A stretch of DNA of 64,000 bases from Vibrio hepatarius (GTDB lineage Bacteria; Pseudomonadota; Gammaproteobacteria; Enterobacterales; Vibrionaceae). The stretch covers positions 62,001 to 126,000 of the forward strand of contig NZ_LHPI01000004.1 of NCBI RefSeq assembly GCF_001274785.1, in the 5' to 3' direction. Shown in pieces: positions 28,539-38,095 of the stretch (position 1 is the stretch's first letter; each line of letters begins with the position of its first letter). The position numbers and the translations under genes were made by a program. The notes beneath the pieces are model-generated. The model worked only from the letters and a program-made list of their open reading frames with translations, searched no databases and was not told the DNA's origin.

Positions 28539-28833
28539 TAGGGCGTGTTGACCTTTCGCGGTTAAATTTTGTTCGAGATAAAAGCGTTTTAATCGCGGTG
28601 AGTGGCGGACGGCTAGTTGTGTGTCGCCTAGCATTCTAAGCAAATACCTCTCAACAATGAGTAAAACGCTTTTAGCGGGGGCGCCCAGCTCGAACCCTTT
28701 GGGCAGCGTTTGTGGCTCCTTTCTACTGCGTTATCGGCTTATCAGGTAGAGTAACTACATTTCAAAGCCTCTGCCTTGTATAAAGAATCCACAAACTGCT
28801 GCAAAAATAATCTCGAAAGGTCAACACGCCCTA
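28539..28833. mobile_element. MITE-like element, 295 bp, 20-bp terminal inverted repeats
   Basis: The left end TAGGGCGTGTTGACCTTTCG at 28539-28558 is exactly repeated inverted at 28814-28833. Each end is bounded by TA, as for a TA target duplication of mariner/IS630-type elements. Inside there is no ORF of note, but further internal complementarity (AAAAGCGTTTTA at 28579 against TAAAACGCTTTTA at 28661) supports a folded element. No transposase is present, so it would be mobilised in trans. The family name is not known to me. Confidence 0.8.
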
Positions 28834-28916
28834 AGACCTGACGCGCAAAATTCGAATTGTGCTGAGTTCTGATGTAGAATCCCGCCCCTTCGAAATAATA
28901 CAAAGAAAGGCGAGTG

Positions 28917-29447
28917 ATGAACCATAACCGTATAGTTTGCTTCGATCTAGAGATGTGTTGCTGGAATGAAAACGGCGTCGGTACCACTGGTGAAATCATC
29001 GAAGTAGGTTTGGCTGAAATCGACTTAGTCAAAGGCGAGATCGTCAAACGCGCGCAATACTACGTTAAGCCAGAGCAAGATGAAGTTTCGCTTTTCTGTT
29101 CTCAATTAACGGGAATCACGCCAAGAAAAATCGAGAAACAAGGTCGTCCGTTGGCTGAAGTGATCAAATCTATGATCAAAAACTTTGGCGGCGCGAACAA
29201 AATTTATGCGTCTTGGGGGCGAGATGATATTGTGTTGGCACAAGAGTGCGAGCAAAAAGGTATCGAGATGCCGTTTAGAGAGTTCATTAATCTGGCGACG
29301 CTTTATCGAGTGCAAAACCGTCTTAAAGACAAGCGCATTGGCCACAAAGCCGCTCAAGAAGCCAAAGGCATTGAATGGGAAGGACGCCAGCATTCTGGAT
29401 ATGTGGACGCTTACAATCTGGCAAAACTCGCGTTAACCATGCTGTAA
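28917..29447 (+). CDS. DEDDh 3'-5' exonuclease family protein
   Basis: 176 residues from the ATG at 28917; AAAGG lies six bases upstream, whereas the in-frame GTG at 28914 is too close. Exonuclease (RNase T / ERI-1-like) fold: motif I DLE in VCFDLEMCC, with the Gly-rich GEIIEVGLAEID; motif II around YASWGRDD; and motif III HSGYVDAYNLAKLAL, giving the H-x4-D of the DEDDh class. Closest in style to the KapD/ERI-1 group of 3'-5' exoribonucleases. Substrate not clear. The neighbouring element at 28539-28833 may supply upstream sequence to its promoter. Confidence 0.88.
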   Translation: MNHNRIVCFDLEMCCWNENGVGTTGEIIEVGLAEIDLVKGEIVKRAQYYVKPEQDEVSLFCSQLTGITPRKIEKQGRPLAEVIKSMIKNFGGANKIYASWGRDDIVLAQECEQKGIEMPFREFINLATLYRVQNRLKDKRIGHKAAQEAKGIEWEGRQHSGYVDAYNLAKLALTML

Positions 29448-29470
29448 ATGAAAACGTACTGAACATAAAG

Positions 29471-29495
29471 AAAGGGGAGCTGAAGCTCCCTTTTT
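29471..29495 (+). terminator. Terminator after the exonuclease gene
   Basis: GGGAGC, TGAA loop, GCTCCC, then TTTTT; flanking A run opposite. Confidence 0.85.
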
Positions 29496-29522
29496 ACTAT
29501 CTGGTTGTTGGTGTACCAAGTA

Positions 29523-29975
29523 TCAAGACGAAGGATTGGTCACTGATAATTTAGCGCGAATAAACTCGCTGTGGTCGACGTAAAGCAATTCTGCCGTCTT
29601 TCTGATCACCGCATCTTCGAGCGGGTCGATTTTTCCGTCCGCATTGGCCACTTCCCACATCGCTTGAATCAATGCAAAACGCGTTTCCTGGCTCAGCTCT
29701 CTCAGTTGTGAGGTAAACTCGTATAACGATGCAGAATTACTGCGAGCCACTTGAGCGCGGTTCAATAATCCTTGTGCAGCTGCCTCGTCGAGACCAAGTA
29801 ACTTACCTAGCAGACTAAATTTGGCTTTCGTTTCCGCTTCGTCAACTTGGTAGTCTGCGCCTGCGACTTCTGACAATAGGCAAGCAATCGCTAAGTTTGG
29901 GTCTGTGGTAGGCTGTTTGCCTAAATCATTGCCGTCCAGCAGTTGCTTAAATAGTTTGGTTATCGAATTGATCAT
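29523..29975 (-). CDS. TerB family protein
   Basis: 150 residues, all-helical TerB-like domain (about 25-145). The acidic metal-binding-like loops of the family are seen in SEVAGADYQVDEAETKA and EVANADGKIDPLEDAVI. TerB-like proteins were named from tellurite resistance, but most act in membrane-linked stress or phage-response roles. No other ter genes are here, so this is a stand-alone member. Soluble, no signal peptide. Confidence 0.88.
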   Translation of the reverse strand: MINSITKLFKQLLDGNDLGKQPTTDPNLAIACLLSEVAGADYQVDEAETKAKFSLLGKLLGLDEAAAQGLLNRAQVARSNSASLYEFTSQLRELSQETRFALIQAMWEVANADGKIDPLEDAVIRKTAELLYVDHSEFIRAKLSVTNPSS

Positions 29976-30053
29976 ATCGTGTATCTCTTACGCCTTTATC
30001 TTTATAGATAGTGATTAATGGTTGAGATCACAAGTGGCTTTACACAACAGTTA

Positions 30054-30226
30054 TACCAATCGTAGTAAATAACTGTTCATTCTAGCTTGTTAAAATACTC
30101 GATAACTGCGTTAACTTTTCGTTTAAAGTAAGTTGATTGTAGAATAACTACTTATCGAAAAATTTTGCCTTGTTCTCAAGCATTTTTCCTACGCTATTTC
30201 TGACCATTTACTTACTGTGATTGGTA
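30054..30226. mobile_element. MITE-like element, 173 bp, abutting a stop codon
   Basis: Ends TACCAATC and GATTGGTA, extended with mismatches to about 15 bases (TACCAATCGTAGTAA against TACCAATCACAGTAA). The flanks carry a matching TTA on both sides (30051-30053 and 30227-30229), consistent with a 3-bp target duplication. No ORF. The right TTA is the complement of the TAA stop codon of the phosphatase gene. Confidence 0.65.
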
Positions 30227-32131
30227 TTACTTTTCATTTATCGGCGGGAAGTCGATTTCTTGCCCATCGGCAGTCAGGATTGAAATGCGCTGTGGTTTTC
30301 CCTGGCTGTCCAGTTTTAGCTCGCCAATTGCACTGGTGTTCACCAAACGACGCGTACCGGGTGTGTTCGGGTCACGCTTTTTGATCTTCAAACGTTTACG
30401 CTTGGTGAAGAAGTTCAGAGGCGAGCGAGGTGAATAGAGCAGGCGGTCTGCATGGTCACAAAACGCCAATAATGGCTCAGGAAAACCATTCTTAAAACCG
30501 CTACAGGTGATTTGGTAGATGTTTGGGCTACTTTTACGAAAACGCAATTTAATGTCGTAAGCGAAGGAGTAGTGCACATCACCGGAGAGGATGACAAAGT
30601 TAGTCGGGGTTTTGGTATGGGTAAAGATACTCAATAGGGTATTGGCACTGCCCGGATGCGCCATCCAGTTTTCTGCATCCACCACCAAAGGGTGACCAAG
30701 GCTGGTCATAGCCCGCTGTAGGGTTTCGATGAACTTAACGCCAAAAATCGGCGCGGCTGATACAACAATCACTTTGTCTTGATGCATGAGCTCTTGCTGG
30801 AACTCGATCAATGCTTCCCAATCCATCAAGCCGGATGGTTTGTTCATGCGAGATTCTGAACGCCAGCGTCGTGTCCTGGTATCGAGCACCACCACTTTCG
30901 GCGAAGTGTGAATGGTGTAGTGCCACCTCTCAAAGCTATACAGGTATTGAATAAACTCGTCTTGAGTCTCACTGTTTGGCTGCGAGAAATAGGCGCGCGC
31001 CAACTCAAGGAACTCATCGTTAAAGTTTTCTGGTTCGTTGCCCCAACCTTGGCATAACCAGTAAGAGATCAATCCGTTGCCAATAATGCGTTTGGAAAAC
31101 AGGTTAGTATAGGCGGCTTTTTCCCAGCCGATCGTCAGATTCCAGTCATCGGTGACATCGTGGTCATCGAAAATCATATAGGTCGGGATATGAGCACTTA
31201 ACCTTTGGCTGTTCGGTAAGCCTTGAATAAACCCGTCTAGGTTGTGCTTCTCTTCACGCCAGACTTGCTGCCAATTCGGTTCTATCTGCTTACCGTTGAA
31301 CTCGAAGCCTTGGTCAAGTAAACGGCTTGAGTTTACCAGTTTCCACAACACAGGCGACCAAGTCAGCAGATACATGGCAAAAAACTCAGCGAAGGTAATC
31401 AAGTGGTTTTCGCACTCTTTGGAGCTGAAAATCGGCACATTCCATTTAGGGATAATTTTAGTGATCAGTCGGCCATCGTCGACGTAGTGCGGCAAAATCT
31501 TATCGCGTCCATAAATGTAGTCTGGATGCGCGCGCAGTTCATCACTGTTTGCAATTGGTGCATCTTGAAACGATTCCCCAGCCAATCCGAGCAAGTCAAT
31601 CACTTGATCAATGGCATCCAGTGTTGGGCCCGCTACATGGTCTGCGTAGATTTGGTCACCACTCATCATCAATAAATCCGGACGCTTTTCAAACGGCAGT
31701 TGTGCGACCTTTTTGTCGGCGGCAACCAGTGCGTCTGCGCTGGAATGGTGTGGGTTACGGCAAGAACCATGCAGCACGTAATCGGCTTTGTCAGAAATGA
31801 CGATCGTTAATCGTTTTTCGTTTTCATACAACAGCTCAGGAGAGAGTGTTGATATCGCGCCGTGTTGCGTTTCAAACTCGTACTCTAGTGGTTGATTCAG
31901 CGGGAAATCTCCCTCGAAATGCGCCAATGTGACCACCGCATGTTCACCCACTTGAATAGATTCGCATTGGCTTAGGTCAGCACTGAATACTTCTTGCTGT
32001 TGTTGATGTCGGTAGAGTTTGAAAGCGCCTTGGATTGGCTCGCGGGTAACGAGCCAAAAGACCAGCTGATTTGAAGTGGTTTTACGCAGTATTGGGCCTG
32101 CGATGAGGAAAGGAATCGTTTGTGATGTCAT
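30227..32131 (-). CDS. PhoD-like alkaline phosphatase family metallophosphatase
   Basis: 634 residues. An N-terminal beta domain (about 1-110) precedes the metallophosphatase core: VLHGSCRNPHHSS, LMMSGDQIYADHVAGPTLD (metal-binding Asp and Asn/Gln region), YMIFDDHDVTDDWNLT and the C-terminal LSGDVHYSFAYD. This is the PhoD/phosphodiesterase-type layout. No signal peptide or Tat RR motif is seen at the start, so it is probably cytoplasmic, unlike secreted PhoD. It lies 3 bases after the gene at 32135 and is co-transcribed with it. Its stop codon TAA coincides with the target duplication of the element at 30054. Confidence 0.88.
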   Translation of the reverse strand: MTSQTIPFLIAGPILRKTTSNQLVFWLVTREPIQGAFKLYRHQQQQEVFSADLSQCESIQVGEHAVVTLAHFEGDFPLNQPLEYEFETQHGAISTLSPELLYENEKRLTIVISDKADYVLHGSCRNPHHSSADALVAADKKVAQLPFEKRPDLLMMSGDQIYADHVAGPTLDAIDQVIDLLGLAGESFQDAPIANSDELRAHPDYIYGRDKILPHYVDDGRLITKIIPKWNVPIFSSKECENHLITFAEFFAMYLLTWSPVLWKLVNSSRLLDQGFEFNGKQIEPNWQQVWREEKHNLDGFIQGLPNSQRLSAHIPTYMIFDDHDVTDDWNLTIGWEKAAYTNLFSKRIIGNGLISYWLCQGWGNEPENFNDEFLELARAYFSQPNSETQDEFIQYLYSFERWHYTIHTSPKVVVLDTRTRRWRSESRMNKPSGLMDWEALIEFQQELMHQDKVIVVSAAPIFGVKFIETLQRAMTSLGHPLVVDAENWMAHPGSANTLLSIFTHTKTPTNFVILSGDVHYSFAYDIKLRFRKSSPNIYQITCSGFKNGFPEPLLAFCDHADRLLYSPRSPLNFFTKRKRLKIKKRDPNTPGTRRLVNTSAIGELKLDSQGKPQRISILTADGQEIDFPPINEK

Positions 32132-32134
32132 TGA

Positions 32135-32500
32135 TTAATCAGTTGGCTCTTCCATCAGTTCAGGGTTTTCAAGTAACTCGATGACTTCTGAGCTAGAACG
32201 CTCGTGAGCCATTAAGAAAAGTGCAAGCATAGCATCTGCTTTGGCGTTTGTATCTGAACCTTCTTCTAGGATTTGTATCAAGCGCTCACGAATAAGTTCT
32301 ATTTCGTGCTCGACGAAGCCTCGTCCTTCTTCTTCACCTTGGTTTTCCTCCGGCGCAGAGTCAAACTCAAGAAACAGCAGGTCGTTTTCTTGTTGCACGT
32401 TAACCAATCGTTCAGGTAGCCAGTATTCGCCGCACACTACCTCAGGATCAGTGTCAATATTGAGTGAATTCAGTAAGTTCTTTAATTCAGATGCTTTCAC
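32135..32500 (-). CDS. Conserved hypothetical acidic protein
   Basis: 121 residues, strongly acidic (SAPEENQGEEEGRGF and EEGSDTN are notable), no signal or membrane segment. A short hydrophobic alternation near 35-48 (ENDLLFLEFDS) suggests a small beta-hairpin followed by helices. It precedes the phosphatase by 3 bases and is its operon partner, so a helper role for that enzyme is plausible but unproven. No family recognised. Confidence 0.7.
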   Translation of the reverse strand: MKASELKNLLNSLNIDTDPEVVCGEYWLPERLVNVQQENDLLFLEFDSAPEENQGEEEGRGFVEHEIELIRERLIQILEEGSDTNAKADAMLALFLMAHERSSSEVIELLENPELMEEPTD

Positions 32501-32609
32501 AATCGTCAGCTTTAGTAGATCATACGCTTTTATATTAACGGCTTAGTACCAAGAAACATAAGTATTAAGACGCTCAGTTGGTTAAAAACTGAGTTGTTGG
32601 AAGCAAAAA

Positions 32610-33938
32610 ATGACAAAACAGTGGGACTTTTCTCGCTTCGTAGTAGGGATGTGCGTTGCTTGCTTTGCATCTCAATCATCAGCAACCGAGTTGCTTGATT
32701 CAGATGAACAGGAATGGGGAATTGCAGCAATGTATCGCGTTGCGTCAATTCCGTTCGATACCGATGACGGCGACCAAACGGTCAGTACGTTTGTTCCGAT
32801 GATTTTCTTTGACAATCAATACGTGTTTTTCGACGGCACAGAAGGTGGCTTGCACTTATTTGATAGCGAAGACAAAACTTGGCAACTCAACGCGCTCGCA
32901 AGACTCCGATATGTTGACCTACCAGCGTATGTACAGAACGCCAATGAAGGCGACTCTTCAGATTTTGGTTTACAGCTTCGTTATCAATTTGACGAGAACT
33001 GGCATGTCGACACCGAGTTGATGACAGACTCGGAGTACCGATTGCACGGCAATTTTAAAGTGGCCGGTGAGTTTGAACAGGGCAGTTGGAACGTAAGACC
33101 GCATTTGACTTTACGTTATAAAGAAGCGGATTTTAATAGTGCTTATTACGCGTTTTCAGACCGAACTGGTGACCGCATTGGTGCCGGTGTTGACGTGAAA
33201 CTTGGGGTAGATGCGCGCTATCACGTGGTGTCGAATCTTTACTTACTCGGCTCGACGAGCGTTACCCGTTTTGATGACAACGCCTACGACTCACCACTGA
33301 TGAACGACCGTTATCAAGGTGAAATGTTTGTTGGTTTCGGTTTCTTTAACGATAAAACCGCCGAGCGAAAGCGTCAGATTGCTAATAAGTCTTATCTACG
33401 TTTTGCCCACGGTTGGGCAACGCCGTCAAATATCGGTGAAATCATTAAGTTCCAAAGTGAGACCGATTCGGAAAACAACCAAATGAGCTCGGTTTTTTAT
33501 GGTTACCCGTTAACCGACGAGCTTTTTGGCTTACCGATAGACATTTATCTTACACCGGGCGTAGCGCATCATTGGTCGTCGGATTCTCAATCAAGTTCAA
33601 CCGAGTACGTGGTGGCAATGAAGGCCTATTACACCTTTAACTGGCCGACGCAGTGGCGATTCGGTGTCGCAGAAGGGGTGTCATACGTCGACAGCATCAC
33701 CAACATTGAGCAGACGGAAATGGATGAGAAGGGCTATACGCCAAGCAACCTTCTGAACTATCTCGACTTTTCACTAGACGTAAACATCGGCGATTTGATA
33801 AATGTCTCTGACTTGAAGAATGTGTGGGTGGGATATTCACTCCATCATCGCAGCGCTATCTTTGAAAAAGCGTCTCAGTTTGGCCGCATCAAAGGTGGCA
33901 GTAACTACAACACGCTCTATCTTCAGTACCACTTCTAA
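32610..33938 (+). CDS. MipA/OmpV family outer-membrane protein with PagL-like C-terminus
   Basis: 442 residues. Signal peptide about 1-26 (ends SQSSATE). Residues about 30-250 form a MipA/OmpV-like barrel (WGIAAMYRVASIPFD, RIGAGVDVKLGVDAR, MFVGFGFF). Residues about 260-442 form a second barrel-like region ending SLHHRSAIFE, GGSNYNTLYLQYHF, with a terminal Phe for BAM insertion. The H-x-S in HHRSA resembles the catalytic His-x-Ser of PagL lipid A deacylase. Length is about 1.7 times a plain MipA/OmpV protein, consistent with a fusion. Terminator follows. Confidence 0.8.
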   Translation: MTKQWDFSRFVVGMCVACFASQSSATELLDSDEQEWGIAAMYRVASIPFDTDDGDQTVSTFVPMIFFDNQYVFFDGTEGGLHLFDSEDKTWQLNALARLRYVDLPAYVQNANEGDSSDFGLQLRYQFDENWHVDTELMTDSEYRLHGNFKVAGEFEQGSWNVRPHLTLRYKEADFNSAYYAFSDRTGDRIGAGVDVKLGVDARYHVVSNLYLLGSTSVTRFDDNAYDSPLMNDRYQGEMFVGFGFFNDKTAERKRQIANKSYLRFAHGWATPSNIGEIIKFQSETDSENNQMSSVFYGYPLTDELFGLPIDIYLTPGVAHHWSSDSQSSSTEYVVAMKAYYTFNWPTQWRFGVAEGVSYVDSITNIEQTEMDEKGYTPSNLLNYLDFSLDVNIGDLINVSDLKNVWVGYSLHHRSAIFEKASQFGRIKGGSNYNTLYLQYHF

Positions 33939-33955
33939 GCGCACATTGGTTAAAC

Positions 33956-33989
33956 AACGCCCACGGCTATTTGGTTGTGGGCGTTTTTA
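33956..33989 (+). terminator. Terminator after the MipA/OmpV fusion gene
   Basis: AACGCCCAC / GTGGGCGTT stem followed by TTTTT. Confidence 0.82.
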
Positions 33990-34058
33990 TTTAAATCGTG
34001 CCCGTAGCTTATGTTACAATCCGCGCAGTTTTATCGATACAAATGAATAGGAAACGCT

Positions 34059-37000
34059 TTGACCTCGTCACAGCCCCCAAGAACAGATTCTAAGGCGACT
34101 GAACAACAGGTTCAGGCAAACACGCCCGCTTCGTTACGCAAAGCCTTGCAACAATGCATGCTGCGTGACCGCTTTCGTCTGAACAAACGTATTTCCGGAG
34201 CAAGTAAAATCAAAAAAGAAGCTTCGCGTAATGCCGTGTACGACGAAATAGCGTTGGATATCGCCAAATCTATGATGGAAGCGGAGCAAAGAGATAGTTT
34301 TAAGCCAACTATCGAATATCCAGAAATTCTTCCGGTTAGTCAGAAAAAAGCAGACATTGCCAAAGCGATTGAAGAGAACCAAGTGGTGATCGTCGCGGGC
34401 GAAACGGGCTCGGGTAAAACGACCCAGTTACCGAAGATTTGCGCCGAGCTTGGCCGTGGCAAATTTGGCCTGATTGGTCACACTCAGCCGCGTCGTCTTG
34501 CGGCGCGTTCGGTCGCTAACCGTATCGCCGAAGAGATGGAAACCAAGCTGGGTGAGTTTGTCGGTTATAAGGTCCGCTTTAACGACCAAATCTCTGAGAA
34601 TACACAAATCAAGTTGATGACCGACGGTATCTTGCTGGCGGAAATTCAACACGACCGTTTTCTGAACCAATACGACACCATCATTATCGATGAGGCGCAC
34701 GAGCGCAGTCTGAACATCGATTTTATTCTTGGTTACTTAAAAGAGTTGCTGCCACGTCGTCCCGATCTAAAAGTGATCATCACGTCAGCGACCATCGACC
34801 CTGAACGCTTTTCTCAACATTTTAATGACGCACCAATCATTGAAGTGTCTGGTCGAACTTATCCGGTTGAGACGCGCTACCGTCCATTGAGTGGTGATGA
34901 CGACAGTGACCGCGATCAGCTTGAAGGTATCTTCGAAGCGGTTGATGAGCTCTGCGATGAAGGCTTAGGCGACATTCTGATTTTCATGAACGGTGAACGT
35001 GAGATTCGTGATACCGCGGATGCGCTGTCGAAACGCAATCTGAAAAGTACCGAGATCGTTCCGCTATACGCGCGCCTATCAGCGGGCGAGCAAAACAAAA
35101 TCTTCCAGCCACACGCGGGTCGACGCATTGTTTTGGCAACCAACGTCGCGGAAACCTCGTTGACTGTACCGGGAATTAAGTACGTTATCGACCCAGGTAC
35201 GGCGCGTATCAGCCGTTATAGCTACCGAACCAAAGTACAACGATTGCCGATTGAGCCTATCTCGCAAGCCAGTGCTAACCAGCGTAAAGGACGTTGTGGT
35301 CGTGTTGAAGAAGGTATCTGTATTCGTCTCTACTCTGAGGAAGATTTCGCATCACGCCCTGAGTTTACCGATCCCGAGATCCTACGTACCAACCTAGCGT
35401 CGGTTATCTTGCAGATGACGGCACTTGGTCTTGGCGATATTCAGGCGTTCCCGTTTGTCGAAGCGCCAGATAAGCGCAACATCCAAGACGGTGTACGTTT
35501 GCTTGAAGAGCTGGGCGCGATTAATGAAAACGCAAAAGACCCGAAAAAGCGCCTGACTGCCGTCGGTCGTCAACTGGCGCGTTTACCGATTGACCCGCGT
35601 TTAGCTCGTATGGTGCTTGAAGCGCCGAAGTACGGTGCGCTGAAAGAAGTGATGATCATTGCTTCGGCGTTGTCGATTCAAGACCCGCGCGAGCGTCCGA
35701 GTGACAAAAAACAATCGTCCGATGACAAGCACCGTCGTTTCTTCCACGAAGAGTCGGATTTCCTCACATTTGTAAACCTGTGGGACTATATCCAGAAGCA
35801 GCAAAAAGCGCTGACAGGTAACCAGTTCCGCAAGCAGTGTAAGCAAGAGTATCTCAACTACTTACGTATCCGTGAGTGGCAGGACGTTTACTTCCAGCTT
35901 CACCAGTCAATGCGTGAAATGGATTTCAAACTCAATGATGAGCCTGCGAGTTATCAGGGTGTACACAGTGCAATTTTAGTCGGTTTGCTTTCTCATATTG
36001 GTATCAAAGACCAAGAGAAAAACGAGTACCAAGGAGCGCGCAATGCTCGTTTCCACATCTTCCCAGCATCCGGTTTGTTTAAGAAGCAGCCGAAATGGAT
36101 CATGTCGGCGGAGCTGGTGGAAACCTCTAAGCTGTGGGGGCGTATTATCGCAAAGATTCAGCCTGAATGGATTGAACCGCTAGCGAAGCATTTGATTAAA
36201 CGCAGCTACAGCGAACCGCATTGGTCGAAAAAGCGCGCCGCAGTCATGGCATACGAGAAAGTGATGCTTTACGGTGTGCCGATCGTGCCTAAGCGTTTGG
36301 TTAACTATGGCAATATTGATCCAGCCGTCAGCCGCGAGATTTTTATCCGCAGTGCGTTGGTTGAAGGTGAATGGGAAACCAAACACGCGTTCTTTAAGCA
36401 AAACCGTAAACTGCTGCAAGAAGTGGAAGAGTTAGAACACAAGTCTCGTCGCCGCGATATCCTTGTTGATGATGATGAGCTGTTTGAGTTCTACGACCAA
36501 CGCGTTAGTACGGAAGTGGTTTCAGGTCGTCATTTCGACACATGGTGGAAGAAAGCGTCAAAAGAAAACAGCGAGCTGCTTAACTTTGAAAAGGAGATGC
36601 TGTTTAAAGGCGATGCCAGCCATGTCACCGATTTGGATTACCCTAACTTCTGGCACCAGAATGGTCTTAAATTAAAGCTGAGCTACCAGTTTGAGCCTGG
36701 CGAAGATAATGACGGCGTAACGGTCCATTTGCCGCTGCCAATATTAAATCAGGTTGAGCCAGCGGGCTTTGATTGGCAGATCCCAGGTTTGCGTCACGAG
36801 TTAGTGGTGAGCCTGATTAAGTCGTTGCCAAAGACCATTCGTAAAAACTTTGTTCCAGCGCCGAACTACGCGGATGCGTTTTTAGCGCGCGTGACACCGA
36901 TGGAAGCGCCGTTGCTTGACGCGTTAGAAAAAGAACTGCGCCGTATGACGGGTGTCGAGGTATTGCGTGAAGATTGGAATCTTGAGCAGGTACCTGATCA

Positions 37001-37994
37001 TCTAAAAGTCACGTTCCGCGCGGTAGACCATCGTAATCGTAAGCTGAAAGAGCACCGTGATTTGCACGAGCTAAAAGATAGCCTGAAAGATAAAGTTCAG
37101 GAAACTCTGTCTAAAGTCGCCGATGACGATATCGAGCAACAAGGGCTGCATACTTGGAGCTTTGGTGAACTGCCAAAAGTCTATCAACAGAAGCGCGGTG
37201 GTTACGATGTAAAAGCGTTTCCTGCGATTGTCGATAGCAAAGACAGCGTTGAGATTAAGCTCTACGAAACCGAGCAAGAGCAGCTTCAGGCGATGAAAGC
37301 CGGTCAGCGCCGTCTGGTTCTACTTAATGTGCCATCGCCGATTAAGTACTTGCACGCCAACTTACCGAACAAGTCAAAACTAGGCTTGTACTTTAACCCT
37401 TACGGTAAGGTGCTTGACCTGATTGACGATTGTATCGCTTGTGGAGTCGATAAGCTGATCGAAGAGCAGGGCGGTTTAGTTTGGCAGCCAGATCAATTTG
37501 AAGCGTTAAAAGAACATGTTCGCGCAGAATTAGGTGATACGGTTGTTGATATCGCAAAACAAGTAGAAACGATCCTAACGACGGCTTTTAGCATCAATAA
37601 GAAGCTGAAAGGGAAAATCGATTTCACCATGGCGTTTGCCCTGTCTGACATCAAAGCGCAAATTGAAGGGCTTATCTTCAAAGGCTTTGCCACCGAATGT
37701 GGTTGGAAGCGTCTTCCGGATATTTTGCGTTACATGAAAGCGATTGAGCGTCGAATGGAGAAACTACCTATCGACCCGAACAAAGATCGTTTGCACATGC
37801 TTAAGATTGAGTCGGTCGCTAACGACTACAAAGAGCTGTTGAATAAGATTCCAAAAGGCGTTGCGGTACCGGAAAACGTCAAAGAGATTCGTTGGATGTT
37901 GGAAGAGTTGCGCGTGAGCTACTTTGCTCAGCAGTTGGGTACGCCATATCCAATCTCCGACAAGCGAGTTAAAAACGCAATTGAATCCTGTTAG
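34059..37994 (+). CDS. hrpA: ATP-dependent RNA helicase HrpA
   Basis: 1311 residues with a TTG start at 34059, preceded by AGGA at the right spacing; no nearer in-frame ATG gives the conserved N-terminus (ALQQCMLRDRFRLNKRI). DEAH-box helicase core: Walker A GETGSGKTTQ, DEAH in IIIDEAHERS, SAT in ITSATID, and QRKGRCGR. A helicase-associated domain and the long C-terminal DUF3418 region follow. HrpA acts on mRNA processing in E. coli and on ribosome-linked RNA in other bacteria. Confidence 0.97.
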   Translation: MTSSQPPRTDSKATEQQVQANTPASLRKALQQCMLRDRFRLNKRISGASKIKKEASRNAVYDEIALDIAKSMMEAEQRDSFKPTIEYPEILPVSQKKADIAKAIEENQVVIVAGETGSGKTTQLPKICAELGRGKFGLIGHTQPRRLAARSVANRIAEEMETKLGEFVGYKVRFNDQISENTQIKLMTDGILLAEIQHDRFLNQYDTIIIDEAHERSLNIDFILGYLKELLPRRPDLKVIITSATIDPERFSQHFNDAPIIEVSGRTYPVETRYRPLSGDDDSDRDQLEGIFEAVDELCDEGLGDILIFMNGEREIRDTADALSKRNLKSTEIVPLYARLSAGEQNKIFQPHAGRRIVLATNVAETSLTVPGIKYVIDPGTARISRYSYRTKVQRLPIEPISQASANQRKGRCGRVEEGICIRLYSEEDFASRPEFTDPEILRTNLASVILQMTALGLGDIQAFPFVEAPDKRNIQDGVRLLEELGAINENAKDPKKRLTAVGRQLARLPIDPRLARMVLEAPKYGALKEVMIIASALSIQDPRERPSDKKQSSDDKHRRFFHEESDFLTFVNLWDYIQKQQKALTGNQFRKQCKQEYLNYLRIREWQDVYFQLHQSMREMDFKLNDEPASYQGVHSAILVGLLSHIGIKDQEKNEYQGARNARFHIFPASGLFKKQPKWIMSAELVETSKLWGRIIAKIQPEWIEPLAKHLIKRSYSEPHWSKKRAAVMAYEKVMLYGVPIVPKRLVNYGNIDPAVSREIFIRSALVEGEWETKHAFFKQNRKLLQEVEELEHKSRRRDILVDDDELFEFYDQRVSTEVVSGRHFDTWWKKASKENSELLNFEKEMLFKGDASHVTDLDYPNFWHQNGLKLKLSYQFEPGEDNDGVTVHLPLPILNQVEPAGFDWQIPGLRHELVVSLIKSLPKTIRKNFVPAPNYADAFLARVTPMEAPLLDALEKELRRMTGVEVLREDWNLEQVPDHLKVTFRAVDHRNRKLKEHRDLHELKDSLKDKVQETLSKVADDDIEQQGLHTWSFGELPKVYQQKRGGYDVKAFPAIVDSKDSVEIKLYETEQEQLQAMKAGQRRLVLLNVPSPIKYLHANLPNKSKLGLYFNPYGKVLDLIDDCIACGVDKLIEEQGGLVWQPDQFEALKEHVRAELGDTVVDIAKQVETILTTAFSINKKLKGKIDFTMAFALSDIKAQIEGLIFKGFATECGWKRLPDILRYMKAIERRMEKLPIDPNKDRLHMLKIESVANDYKELLNKIPKGVAVPENVKEIRWMLEELRVSYFAQQLGTPYPISDKRVKNAIESC

Positions 37995-38095
37995 GCATAA
38001 CAATTGCATTATTATAAATAATCATTAAGTAAATTGACTTGATAGGCAGCAATTTGCCGCACAAGCTGCTGCCGAGTAACTAGAGAAGGTTCATT

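Noticed and set aside
28539-28833. Integron attC/VCR site
   Set aside because: The ends are simple perfect inverted repeats bounded by TA, not the attC R/L boxes, and no integrase or cassette array is present.
31242-31800. Plus-strand ORFs inside the PhoD-like gene
   Set aside because: Shadow frames opposite a well-conserved coding sequence.
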